Source: Klenkia soli (GTDB taxonomy: Bacteria > Actinomycetota > Actinomycetes > Mycobacteriales > Geodermatophilaceae). From it: 64,000 bases of DNA. Where the stretch lies: assembly GCF_900103975.1 (NCBI RefSeq), contig NZ_FNIR01000002.1:1-64000 (forward strand), written 5' to 3'. Of this stretch, positions 35,861-43,707 are shown one piece after another. Position 1 is the first letter of the stretch; every line of letters begins with the position of its first letter. The position numbers and the translations under genes were made by a program. A model generated the notes under the pieces. It did no database searches. It was not told where the DNA came from and was given only the letters and a program-made list of their open reading frames with translations.

Positions 35861-36823
35861 ATGGCCAGCACACTGACCCCCGTGGCGGACCCCGCGCGCG
35901 CGTCGGCCCCCAGCCAGGTGTCGGCTCCCCGGCCCCGCCGCCGGCGGCGGCCCGAACGCTGGGCGGCCGCAGCCTTCCTGGCGCCGCTGGTGGTCTACCT
36001 GGTGGCGTTCTACGCCTACCCGCTGTACCGCAACGTCGAGCTGAGCCTGCGCAACTACACCGTGGCCAGCTTCGTCAACGGCGGCGCGCAGTTCACCGGC
36101 TTCGACAACTACCGCACGGTGCTGTCGGACCCCGTGTTCGTGCAGGCCCTGTGGCACACCGCGGTGTTCACCCTCGGCTCCCTGGCCGTGCAGTTCACCC
36201 TCGGCATGGCCCTGGCGGTGTTCTTCTCCGCGCACTTCCGGCTCTCGGGCCTGCTCCGGGCGCTGTTCCTCGTGCCGTGGCTGCTGCCTCTCATCGTCTC
36301 CAGCTCCACCTGGGCGTGGATGCTCAACGGCCAGTCCGGCGTGGTCAACGCCGGCCTGCACGCGGTCGGGTTGCCCGAGCCGCAGTGGCTGTCCTCCCCG
36401 ACGTGGTCCCTGGTCGCGGTGCTGATCGCCAACATCTGGATCGGCGTCCCGTTCAACCTGGTGCTGCTGCACTCGGGGCTGCAGGCCATCAGCAGCGACG
36501 TGAACGAGGCGGCGGCGCTGGACGGCGCGGGCGCCTGGCAGCGGTTCCGCCACATCACCTTCCCGCTGCTGCGCCCGGTCTCGGCGATCACCCTGCTGCT
36601 CGGCCTCGTGTACACGCTGAAGGTCTTCGACATCATCTGGATCATGACCCGGGGCGGGCCGTCGAACTCCTCCACGACGCTGGCGACCTGGTCCTACCAG
36701 CTGTCCTTCGGCGGGCTCATCCCGAAGTTCGGCCCCGGCGCCGCCGTGGGCAACCTGCTCATCGTCGTGGCGTTCCTGGCCGGCCTCCTCTACCTGCGCT
36801 ACCAGCGGAAGGCCGAGCTGTGA
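35861..36823 (+). CDS. Sugar ABC importer permease, MalF/UgpA type
   Basis: A 320-residue membrane subunit. A cytoplasmic Arg-rich N-terminus (RPRRRRRPERW) precedes six hydrophobic segments, and the EAA loop NEAAALDGAGAWQRFRHITFP lies in the C-terminal third. This is the CUT1 MalF/UgpA pattern. AGGAGGAG lies nine bases before the ATG. It overlaps the next permease by GTGA. No ATPase gene is in this cluster. Confidence 0.93.
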   Translation: MASTLTPVADPARASAPSQVSAPRPRRRRRPERWAAAAFLAPLVVYLVAFYAYPLYRNVELSLRNYTVASFVNGGAQFTGFDNYRTVLSDPVFVQALWHTAVFTLGSLAVQFTLGMALAVFFSAHFRLSGLLRALFLVPWLLPLIVSSSTWAWMLNGQSGVVNAGLHAVGLPEPQWLSSPTWSLVAVLIANIWIGVPFNLVLLHSGLQAISSDVNEAAALDGAGAWQRFRHITFPLLRPVSAITLLLGLVYTLKVFDIIWIMTRGGPSNSSTTLATWSYQLSFGGLIPKFGPGAAVGNLLIVVAFLAGLLYLRYQRKAEL

Positions 36824-37677
36824 CCACCACGACCCCCACCACAACCTCCGCCAGCACCCGGCGGGCCCGGCGGGGCACCGGCCGCACCGTCCTCGGGGTC
36901 GTCGCGACCCTGGTGATGCTGTTCCCGGTCTACTGGATGGTCAACGTCTCGCTGACCCCCCAGGACCGCATGCGCAAGTCGCCGCCGGACCTGTTCCCGT
37001 TCCACCCCTCGCTGGAGGGCTACCGCACCGTCATCGCCGACCAGGGCCCCTACCTGGCGACGTCCCTGGTGATCTCGCTGGCCACCGTCGTCCTCACCCT
37101 GCTGATCAGCGCCCCGGCCGGGTTCGCGCTGGCCAAGCTGCGGCCCCGGGGTGCCGGCGCGCTGACCTTCGTCGTGCTGATCTCGCAGATGATCCCCGGG
37201 GTCATCATGGCCATGGGCTTCTACGCCGTGTTCCTCAACGCCGGGCTGCTGGACAACCCGGTGGGGCTGGTCATCGCCGACTCCACCATCGCCGTGCCGT
37301 TCGGGGTGCTGATCTTCTCGGCGTTCATGTCCGGCGTGCCCGACGAGATCATGCAGGCCGCGAAGATGGACGGCGCCGGCACCTTCCGCACCTTCTGGGC
37401 CATCGTGCTGCCGGTGTCGCGCAACGCCGCGGTCACCGTCTCGCTGTTCACGTTCCTGTGGGCCTGGTCGGACTTCCTCTACGCCAACACCCTGGCCCGC
37501 AGCTCCGACTACCAGCCGATCACGCTGGGCATCTACAAGTACATCGGGAACAACAGCTCCGACTGGAACGCCATCCTGGCCACCGCGGTCGTCGCCTCCA
37601 TCCCGGCCGCCGTCCTCCTCGTCGCCGCCCAGCGCTACGTCTCGGCCGGCGTCACCGCCGGCGCGGTCAAGGACTGA
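36820..37677 (+). CDS. Sugar ABC importer permease, MalG/UgpE type
   Basis: A 285-residue membrane subunit with a Thr-rich N-terminus, first helix at about residues 25-45 ending in VYWMVNVSLTP, and the EAA loop DEIMQAAKMDGAGTFRTFWAIVLP. These are CUT1 MalG/UgpE hallmarks. GTG at 36820 overlaps the upstream stop (GTGA). The importer lacks its own ATPase. Actinobacteria often share one MsiK-type ATPase among such importers, which is the likely explanation. The regulator-dehydrogenase fusion follows after nine bases, on the same transcript. Confidence 0.92.
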   Translation: MTTTTPTTTSASTRRARRGTGRTVLGVVATLVMLFPVYWMVNVSLTPQDRMRKSPPDLFPFHPSLEGYRTVIADQGPYLATSLVISLATVVLTLLISAPAGFALAKLRPRGAGALTFVVLISQMIPGVIMAMGFYAVFLNAGLLDNPVGLVIADSTIAVPFGVLIFSAFMSGVPDEIMQAAKMDGAGTFRTFWAIVLPVSRNAAVTVSLFTFLWAWSDFLYANTLARSSDYQPITLGIYKYIGNNSSDWNAILATAVVASIPAAVLLVAAQRYVSAGVTAGAVKD

Positions 37678-37686
37678 GGCCCGCAC

Positions 37687-38817
37687 ATGTCGACCGCCGC
37701 CCCCGCCGAGCCGCCCCGCCCGGCGGTGATCGGCGACGTCGCCCTGCTGGCCGGGGTCTCGCGCCAGACGGTGTCGCGGGTGCTCAACGGCAGCGGGAGC
37801 GTCAGCGCCGAGGCCCGGCGCCGGGTGCAGGACGCCGTGGTCCGGCTGGGCTACGAGCCCGACGCCAGCGCCCGTGCCCTGGGTGCCCGGCGGCGGTCGT
37901 CCGCGGGCCGGGTGGTGCCGGCCGCACCGACGGGCGGGGTCGTCGAGCGGGTCGCCCCGGTCGCCCGGCACGTCCTGGTCACCGGCGGCAGCGGCAAGCT
38001 CGGCCGCGCGGTCGTGGCGCAGCTGGTCGAGGACGGCGACCGGGTCTCGGTGGTGGACCTCGCCCACCCCGGCCGGGACGACGTCGCCTGGACCCGCGCC
38101 GACCTCACCGACTACGGCCAGGCGGTCGGCGTCCTCACCGGCGTCGACGACCGCTGGGGGCGGCCGGACGCCGTCGTCCACCTGGCCGCCCTGCCGGCCC
38201 CGGGGCTGCGGCCGGACGCGACCACCTTCGCCGCCAACGTGACAACCACCTACAACGTCTTCTCGGCCTGCCGGGTGGCCGGCGTCGACACCGTCGTCTG
38301 GGCGTCCAGCGAGACGGTGCTGGGGTTGCCCTTCGACGTTCCGCCGCCCTACCTCCCCCTGGACGAGGGGTGCGGGCCGGCGCCGACCACCTCCTACTCG
38401 CTGTCCAAGACGCTGGAGGAGGAGATGGCCCGGCAGTTCGCCCGCTGGCGGCCCGAGCTGTCGATCACCGGGCTGCGGTTCTCCAACGTGATGGAGCCCG
38501 CCGACTACGCCGCGTTCCCCGGCTTCGACGCCGACCCCGCCGGCCGCCGCTGGAACGCGTGGGCCTACGTCGACGCCCGGGACGGCGCCCGGGCGGTCAC
38601 CGCCGCGCTGGCCGCCCGGTTGCCCGGGGCCGAGCTGTTCGTGGTCGCCAACGACGACACCGTCATGGGCCGGCCCAGCGCGGAGCTCGCCGCCGGCTGG
38701 TTCCCCGGGGTGCCGGTGCGCGGGCAGGTCAGCGGCCACCGGGCGCTGATGAGCTCGGCCCGGGCGCAGCGGTTGCTGGGCTGGGTGCCCCGGCACAGCT
38801 GGCGCGACGAGGTCTGA
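37687..38817 (+). CDS. LacI-type DNA-binding domain fused to a short-chain dehydrogenase/epimerase
   Basis: A single uninterrupted 376-residue frame joining two families. Residues 14-70 form a complete LacI headpiece: IGDVALLAGVSRQTVSRVLN, then the hinge-helix pattern LGYEPDASARALGARRR. After a 25-residue linker, residues 95-376 are an extended SDR with the dinucleotide motif TGGSGKLG (99-106), Asp124 at the end of strand 2 (suggesting NAD), Ser in WASSET (207-208) and the catalytic YSLSK (Tyr237, Lys241). The usual LacI sugar-binding domain is absent. It is last in the sugar importer operon. SDRs of this look act on sugars or sugar acids, so it may be an enzyme that also reports sugar or NAD state to DNA. 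Both halves appear intact; the function is inferred. Confidence 0.9.
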   Translation: MSTAAPAEPPRPAVIGDVALLAGVSRQTVSRVLNGSGSVSAEARRRVQDAVVRLGYEPDASARALGARRRSSAGRVVPAAPTGGVVERVAPVARHVLVTGGSGKLGRAVVAQLVEDGDRVSVVDLAHPGRDDVAWTRADLTDYGQAVGVLTGVDDRWGRPDAVVHLAALPAPGLRPDATTFAANVTTTYNVFSACRVAGVDTVVWASSETVLGLPFDVPPPYLPLDEGCGPAPTTSYSLSKTLEEEMARQFARWRPELSITGLRFSNVMEPADYAAFPGFDADPAGRRWNAWAYVDARDGARAVTAALAARLPGAELFVVANDDTVMGRPSAELAAGWFPGVPVRGQVSGHRALMSSARAQRLLGWVPRHSWRDEV

Positions 38818-38823
38818 ACCCGC

Positions 38824-39831
38824 TCAGCCGCCGCCGAGGGTGGACTCGCGCAGCACCAGCCGGCAGGGCAGCCGCTGCACGCCGCGCTGCGGGCTGCCGT
38901 TGATCGCCTCGAACAGCGCCCGCGCCGCGGTCTGGCCCACCACCTCGAGGTTGAGGTCGATGCTGGTCAGCGGCGGCCGGGCGGCCACGGTGATGACCTC
39001 CCAGTTGTCGTAGCCGACCACCGCGACGTCGTGCGGGATGCGCACACCGCGGTCGCGCAGGGTGTCGCAGACCCCGCGGGCGATGTTGTCGTTGCCGCAG
39101 AAGATGGCGTCGACGTCGGGGTCCTGGCGCAGCACCATCTCGGCGGCCACCCGGCCCCACTGCTCGGTCCAGTCGCCGGTGAGCGGGCTGCGGCCCGACA
39201 GCGCCAGGTCGTGCTCGGCGAGGACCCGCTCGGTGGCCGTGGCCCGACGCCGGGTGGCGACGAAGTCGTCGGGGCCGGTGACGTGGGCGATGCGGCGGCG
39301 GCCCAGGGCCAGCAGGTGCTCGACCGCGGTGACCGCCCCGGCGTCCTCGTCGGGGACGACCGAGAAGTCGTCGGGGGAGGTCGACGCCCCGTAGGCGTAG
39401 ACCACGGGGACGCCCAGGTCGCCGAGGGAGGGCTGGTCGTCGGTGGTGGCCCCCAGCGCGATCAGCCCGTCGATGCCGTGGTCGAGCAGGGTCTGCAGGT
39501 GGTGCCGCTTGCGGATGTCGTCACCGCGGGAGTCGCAGAGGACGACGGACATGCTCTCGGCACCCACGGCGTCGCCGGCGCCCAGCAGCACCGGGGTGCT
39601 GAACCGCCCCACGCTGTCGCTGGTGAGCAGCCCGACGGTGCGGGTCGAGCCGGCCCGCGGACGGCGCGTGCTGCTGGCCGACCGGTACCCCATCTCCTCG
39701 GCCAGCGCCCGCACCCGGGCGCGGGTGGCCGAGCTGATGTCCTGGCCGGACCCCAACGCCTTGGACACCGTGGCGATCGAGACCCCGGCGGCGTCGGCCA
39801 CGTCGGTGAGACGGATGGGCACCGCGCTCAC
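38824..39831 (-). CDS. LacI-family transcriptional regulator
   Basis: A 335-residue standard LacI repressor. The HTH and hinge are IRLTDVADAAGVSIATVSKAL with GYRSASSTRR. The periplasmic-binding-like domain runs from STRTVGLLTSDSVGRF through IDGLIALGATTDD, IFCGNDNIARG and VAVVGYDNWE to the final RLVLRESTLGG. The ligand is most likely a pentose or oligosaccharide, from context. It converges with the fusion gene after six bases. GTG at 39831 is taken; GTG at 39822 (three codons later) is equally possible as neither has a good ribosome site. It probably controls the importer and itself. Confidence 0.92.
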   Translation of the reverse strand: MSAVPIRLTDVADAAGVSIATVSKALGSGQDISSATRARVRALAEEMGYRSASSTRRPRAGSTRTVGLLTSDSVGRFSTPVLLGAGDAVGAESMSVVLCDSRGDDIRKRHHLQTLLDHGIDGLIALGATTDDQPSLGDLGVPVVYAYGASTSPDDFSVVPDEDAGAVTAVEHLLALGRRRIAHVTGPDDFVATRRRATATERVLAEHDLALSGRSPLTGDWTEQWGRVAAEMVLRQDPDVDAIFCGNDNIARGVCDTLRDRGVRIPHDVAVVGYDNWEVITVAARPPLTSIDLNLEVVGQTAARALFEAINGSPQRGVQRLPCRLVLRESTLGGG

Positions 39832-39860
39832 GCGGCCGGACGGATGGTGGCGGGCACAGG

Positions 39861-39930
39861 GTTTTCGTACGCCTTTCGATCCCTCGACGCAAGGGTCCTG
39901 GCCGTGGGCCGAGGCGCTTCTCGAAATCGT
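39861..39930 (-). promoter_or_regulatory. AT-rich promoter region of the LacI gene
   Basis: The 125-base gap upstream of LacI holds GTTTTCG (39861-39867) and CTTTCGAT (39873-39880). Their complements CGAAAAC and ATCGAAAG stand in front of the sugar importer. Further upstream, TCGAAA occurs twice near 39923-39940 flanked by CTTCTCG words. These CG-centred words are candidates for LacI autoregulation. Promoter hexamers were not identified with confidence. Confidence 0.35.
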
Positions 39931-39956
39931 CGAAACTTCTCGACCTCCGCGGTCGG

Positions 39957-40412
39957 TCAGTGCCGGGGTGGCTCGGTGTCCATGCCGGCGGTGAACCGGT
40001 CGAACAGCTCGGCGAGGCGGGCCCGGTCGGCGGCCCGCCAGCCGGCGGCCAGCCCGTCGACGACCTGCGCGCCGTGCCCGTCGACGGCCTCCCGCAGCTC
40101 CTGGCCGGTCGTGCTGACCGTGAGCAGCACCACCCGACCGTCGGCGGGGTCCGGCGTGCGGACGACGAGGCCGCGCTCCTCCAGTCGGCGCAGCTGCACC
40201 GTGATGGTCGAGCGGTCGACGCCCTGCCACGCGGCCAGGTCGCTCGAGCGCACCGGGCCGTAGCGGGTGACCCCGTCGAGCAGCCACAGGTCGGTGGGGG
40301 TCAGGCCGGCGGCGGCCGGGCCGGCGCGGTCCTCGATCGAGCCCGGTCGGGTGGCCCAGCGCAGCAGCCGGGTCAGGGCCGCCTGCAGGCGGACGGCGTC
40401 GTCGTCGGGCAC
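39957..40412 (-). CDS. MarR-family transcriptional regulator
   Basis: A 151-residue winged-helix protein. GLTPTDLWLLDGV and RSSDLAAWQGVDRSTITVQLRRLEERGLVVR are the MarR recognition region, and RTPDPADGRVVLLTVS is the wing. ARLAELFDRFTAGMD is the C-terminal dimerisation helix. The start is GTG at 40412. It is divergent from the stress-protein-like gene at 40507, its probable target. It ends 125 bases from the LacI start. No cysteine in a redox-sensing position is apparent, so the ligand is unknown. Confidence 0.9.
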   Translation of the reverse strand: MPDDDAVRLQAALTRLLRWATRPGSIEDRAGPAAAGLTPTDLWLLDGVTRYGPVRSSDLAAWQGVDRSTITVQLRRLEERGLVVRTPDPADGRVVLLTVSTTGQELREAVDGHGAQVVDGLAAGWRAADRARLAELFDRFTAGMDTEPPRH

Positions 40413-40427
40413 GGCTGGTGAGACTAG

Positions 40428-40479
40428 TCCAACTTCTTGTTTGACTTCTCAAGCACGTGGGCATCTCGAAGTCGTTGGA
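40428..40479. promoter_or_regulatory. Candidate MarR operator in the divergent gap
   Basis: The 94-base gap between the MarR gene and the gene at 40507 is distinctly AT-rich. It has two nested inverted repeats: CTTG (40436-40439) with CAAG (40450-40453), and outside them TCCAAC (40428-40433) with GTTGGA (40474-40479). TTGACT (40441-40446), a possible -35 toward 40507, lies within. MarR proteins usually bind short imperfect palindromes overlapping their own divergent promoter, which fits this placing. Confidence 0.45.
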
Positions 40480-40506
40480 CACGTACAACCACCCAGGGAG
40501 CCCCCG

Positions 40507-40986
40507 ATGACCACGATCGACACCACCGTCCCCGCCGCCACCCCCACCCCGACCGGCCTGGTGACCCTCGCCCGCTTCGGCGACTACGCCTCCGCGCAGC
40601 GTCTGGTCGACCGCCTCTCCGACGAGCGGGTGCCGGTCGAGAACACCCGGATCGTCGGCCACGGGCTGACCAGCGTCGAGATCGTGACCGGTCGGCTGAC
40701 CGTCGCCCGTGCGGCCCTCTACGGCGCCGGGTCGGGCGCCTGGTTCGGGTTCTTCATCGCCCTGCTGTTCGCGATCTTCACCATCGGCCCGGCCTGGCTC
40801 GGCGTGCTGCTGACCACCGTGGTGCTCGGCGCGGTGTTCGGCGGGCTGGCCGGCGCCATCGGGCACTGGGCCACCCGCGGCCGCCGCGACTTCTCCAGCG
40901 TCTCGACGATGCAGGCCGCCGAGTACGAGGTGCTGGTCGAGGCCGCCGTGCACGCCCAGGCCGCGCGCATCGCCGCGACCGCCTGA
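40507..40986 (+). CDS. General-stress-protein-17M-like membrane protein
   Basis: A 159-residue protein. Residues 17-55 resemble the GsiB/YflT-type domain (LARFGDYASAQRLVDRLSDE, then VENTRIVGHGLTSVE). A glycine-rich pair of membrane helices follows at about residues 75-120 (GSGAWFGFFIALLFAIF, VVLGAVFGGLAGAIG), then a soluble tail ending in EYEVLVEA. This architecture is common in actinobacteria as general stress protein (DUF1269-like). ATG at 40507 has AGGGAG upstream. Control by the divergent MarR is likely. Biochemical role unknown. Confidence 0.8.
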   Translation: MTTIDTTVPAATPTPTGLVTLARFGDYASAQRLVDRLSDERVPVENTRIVGHGLTSVEIVTGRLTVARAALYGAGSGAWFGFFIALLFAIFTIGPAWLGVLLTTVVLGAVFGGLAGAIGHWATRGRRDFSSVSTMQAAEYEVLVEAAVHAQAARIAATA

Positions 40987-40992
40987 CCGCCC

Positions 40993-41028
40993 ACCGGACC
41001 GACCGCCGGGCTCAGCGGTCGGTCCGGT
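40993..41028. terminator. Bidirectional stem-loop terminator
   Basis: A perfect 14-bp stem: ACCGGACCGACCGC (40993-41006) pairs with GCGGTCGGTCCGGT (41015-41028) around an eight-base loop that contains the xylulokinase stop codon. It lies seven bases after the end of the stress-protein gene. It serves the two convergent genes; the right arm encodes the last residues of the kinase. Confidence 0.82.
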
Positions 41029-42397
41029 CCTGCACCTCGGCGTAGCGCTCGCGGACGGCCGGGGTCGGGGCGGCCTCGACCGTGCGGGAGCCACCCGCTG
41101 CCCAGGTCGGCAGGTCGCCGGTGAGCACCCAGGCAGCCTGCCGGGCGGCACCGTCGGCCACCGCCTCACCGGGCTCGGGGACGACGACCGGGCGGCCCAG
41201 CACCGCCGGGGCGATCTGCTGCACCGCCCGCGACCGGGCCCCTCCGCCCACGAGCAGCACGCGGTCGACCGCGGCACCCTGCGCGACCAGGGCGTCGATG
41301 CCGTCGGCCAACCCGCACAGCAGGCCCTCGACGGCGGCCCGGGCCCAGTGCGCCGGGGTCGAGGTGGCCAGGGTGAGGCCGTGCACCGAGCCGGTGGCGC
41401 GGGGGAGGTCCGGGGTGCGCTCGCCCTCCAGGTAGGGCACCAGCACCAACCCGCCGGCACCGGCCGGAGCCGACAGGGCCAGCTCGGCCAACTCGTCGAG
41501 GGACACCCGCAGCATCGCCGCGGCGGCGTCCAGCACGCGGGCGGCGTTGAGCGTGCAGACCAGCGGCAGGTGTCGGCCGGTGGCGTCGGCGAACCCGGCC
41601 ACCGCGCCGGAGGGGTCGCACGCGGGGACGTCGGACACCGCGGTGGCCACGCCCGACGTCCCGATCGAGACGACGACGTCGCCGGGACCGGCGCCCAGGC
41701 CCAGCGCCGCGGCGGCGTTGTCCCCGGCGCCCGGGCCCAGGAGGACGTCCCCGTGCATGCCGACCCGCTCGGCCGGACCAGCCACCCGCGGGACCCGGGG
41801 GCTGCGCCCGCGCAGCGCCAGCTCGAGCAGGTCGCGGCGGTACTCGCCGGTGCGGGCCGACCAGTAGGCGGTGCCGCTGGCGTCGGACCGGTCCGTCACC
41901 AGCGAGTCCAGCCCGACCGCGCCGGACAGCTGCCAGGTCAGCCAGTCGTGCGGCAGGCAGACGGCCGCCGTGCGGTCGGCGTTGCCGGGCTCGGCGTCGG
42001 CCAGCCAGCGCAGCTTGGCGCCGGTGAACGAGGCGACCGGGACGACGCCCACGACGTCGGCCCACGCCTGCCCGCCACCCAGCTCGTCGACCAGGGCCGC
42101 GGCGGCGTCGGCGGAGCGGGTGTCGTTCCACAGCAGGGCCGGGCGGACCACCTCGCCGCCGTCGTCCAGGCAGACCATGCCGTGCTGCTGACCGCCCACG
42201 GAGAGGGCGGAGACGTCGGCGAGCCCGCCGGCCTGCGCCAGGGCGTCGGTGAGGGCGGCCTCCCAGGCGGCCGGGTCGACCTCGGTGCCCGCCGGGTGCG
42301 CGGCGCGGCCCTGGCGGACCAGCTCGCCGGTGTCGGCGTCGCGGACGACGACCTTGCAGGCCTGGGTCGAGCTGTCCACACCGGCGACGAGCGGCAC
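41012..42397 (-). CDS. xylB: Xylulokinase
   Basis: A 461-residue FGGY sugar kinase that phosphorylates D-xylulose to enter the pentose phosphate pathway. It begins [16 protein letters not shown] (phosphate-1), has the xylulokinase motif [20 protein letters not shown], and the adenosine region [17 protein letters not shown]. Length is normal. It is divergent from the ROK repressor and xylose isomerase genes, with palindromic operators in the gap. The start is ATG at 42397 in the context ATGCCGCTCGTC. Confidence 0.94.
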   Translation of the reverse strand: MPLVAGVDSSTQACKVVVRDADTGELVRQGRAAHPAGTEVDPAAWEAALTDALAQAGGLADVSALSVGGQQHGMVCLDDGGEVVRPALLWNDTRSADAAAALVDELGGGQAWADVVGVVPVASFTGAKLRWLADAEPGNADRTAAVCLPHDWLTWQLSGAVGLDSLVTDRSDASGTAYWSARTGEYRRDLLELALRGRSPRVPRVAGPAERVGMHGDVLLGPGAGDNAAAALGLGAGPGDVVVSIGTSGVATAVSDVPACDPSGAVAGFADATGRHLPLVCTLNAARVLDAAAAMLRVSLDELAELALSAPAGAGGLVLVPYLEGERTPDLPRATGSVHGLTLATSTPAHWARAAVEGLLCGLADGIDALVAQGAAVDRVLLVGGGARSRAVQQIAPAVLGRPVVVPEPGEAVADGAARQAAWVLTGDLPTWAAGGSRTVEAAPTPAVRERYAEVQDRTDR

Positions 42398-42467
42398 GGT
42401 GGCCTCCTGGGCTTGACGGGATGACGTGACGCAGACAATAGTCCAGCGACCGAACGAATAGCCACAT

Positions 42468-42489
42468 CCCAGGAACCACGGTTCCTGGG
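42468..42489. promoter_or_regulatory. 22-bp perfect palindrome, probable XylR (ROK) operator 1
   Basis: CCCAGGAACC (42468-42477) and GGTTCCTGGG (42480-42489) are perfect inverted arms around AC. It lies in the 134-base gap between xylB and the ROK repressor, about 70 bases from xylB. ROK-family xylose repressors bind such long palindromes to block xylA and xylB. A second copy follows 29 bases away centre to centre. Confidence 0.75.
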
Positions 42490-42496
42490 CCGGGAT

Positions 42497-42518
42497 CCCG
42501 CAAACCGCGGTTCCCGGG
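42497..42518. promoter_or_regulatory. 22-bp imperfect palindrome, probable XylR (ROK) operator 2
   Basis: CCCGCAAACC (42497-42506) and GGTTCCCGGG (42509-42518) around GC match on 8 of 10 pairs and share most positions with operator 1 (consensus arms near CCCrsrAACC). It ends 13 bases before the ROK start, so bound repressor would block its own operon. The 29-base centre spacing with operator 1 puts the two sites near the same face of the helix. Confidence 0.7.
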
Positions 42519-42531
42519 ACGAGGGGGGCCG

Positions 42532-43707
42532 GTGCAGACGCAAGGACAGGTGCGCAGCGCCAACCTCGCCGCCGTCCTGGCCTGCCTGCGGGACGACGGG
42601 CCCCGCAGCCGGGCCCAGCTGGCCGCCGGCACGGGGTTGACCAAGGCCACCGTGTCCAGCCTGGTCGGCGAGCTGGTCGACCGAGGCCTGGTGTCGGAGG
42701 GCGGGCTGCTCCGGCCCGGGTCGGTGGGCCGGCCGGGCACGCTGGTCGAGCTCGCCGGGCGCGGCACCTGCGGCATCGGGGTCGAGATCAACGTCGACTA
42801 CCTCGCCGTGCTCGTGCTGGACGTCGCCGGGGAGGTGCGCCGGCAGGCGCGGGTCGCCCTGGACACCGCCGCGCTCGAGCCCGCCGAGGTGCTCGCCCGG
42901 GCCTCGGCGATGACCGCGGCGGCCCACGCCGAGCACCCCGCCGTCGGGGTCACCGTCGCCTTCCCGGGCGGGGTGCAGGGCAGCGTCGTCCGCACCGCCC
43001 CGAACCTGCCGCGCTGGGTGGGCACGGACGTCGCCGCCGGGTTCGCCGAGCTGGCGCTGCCGGTGCGGGTGGCCAACGACGCCGACCTGTCCGCGCTCGC
43101 CGAGTGGTCGGCCGGCCCGCACGCGCACGTCCCGGACCTGGTCTACCTGACCGGCGAGGTCGGGGTCGGCGGCGGTGTCATCACCGGCGGGCAGCTGCTG
43201 CGCGGCAGCACCGGACTCGGCGGCGAGGTCGGCCACCTGGCGCTGACCCCCGGCGACGCGGCGTGCGGGTGCGGTCGCACCGGCTGCTGGGAGACCGTCG
43301 TCGGGCTGGCCGCGCTGCTGCGCGCCGCGGCCGACCCCGGGGACCCGCTGCGCGACCCGGGCCGGGACCTCGAGGACCGGCTCGCCGAGGTCGCCGACCG
43401 TGCCAGGGACGGCGACGCCCGCACCCTGGCCGCGCTGGCCGACATCGGCACCGGCCTGGGGGTGGGCGCCGCCGTCCTGGTGTCGCTGTTCGACCCCGCG
43501 GTCGTCGTCCTCGGCGGGTACTTCGCCCAGCTCGGGGAGTTCCTGCTCGACCCGCTCACGCAGGCGCTGGGCGCCCGCGTCGCCGACCCGCACCGGGTGG
43601 TCCTGTCGACCCTCGGTTTCACCGCAGCCGTCCGGGGTGGCGCGCACGTCGCGCTGCAGCCGGTGTTCACCGATCCCACCACCGTGCCCTTGGAGGCCTC
43701 CGCATGA
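42532..43707 (+). CDS. xylR: ROK-family transcriptional repressor (XylR-like)
   Basis: A 391-residue ROK repressor. The winged HTH is [23 protein letters not shown] with wing [14 protein letters not shown]. The sugar-kinase-like domain contains [13 protein letters not shown] (DxD region), [23 protein letters not shown] and the ROK zinc site [13 protein letters not shown] at 42532 has GAGGGG upstream. It overlaps xylA by ATGA and is divergent from xylB, the classical xylose arrangement, so xylose is the expected inducer. Specificity is inferred from position. Confidence 0.92.
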   Translation: MQTQGQVRSANLAAVLACLRDDGPRSRAQLAAGTGLTKATVSSLVGELVDRGLVSEGGLLRPGSVGRPGTLVELAGRGTCGIGVEINVDYLAVLVLDVAGEVRRQARVALDTAALEPAEVLARASAMTAAAHAEHPAVGVTVAFPGGVQGSVVRTAPNLPRWVGTDVAAGFAELALPVRVANDADLSALAEWSAGPHAHVPDLVYLTGEVGVGGGVITGGQLLRGSTGLGGEVGHLALTPGDAACGCGRTGCWETVVGLAALLRAAADPGDPLRDPGRDLEDRLAEVADRARDGDARTLAALADIGTGLGVGAAVLVSLFDPAVVVLGGYFAQLGEFLLDPLTQALGARVADPHRVVLSTLGFTAAVRGGAHVALQPVFTDPTTVPLEASA

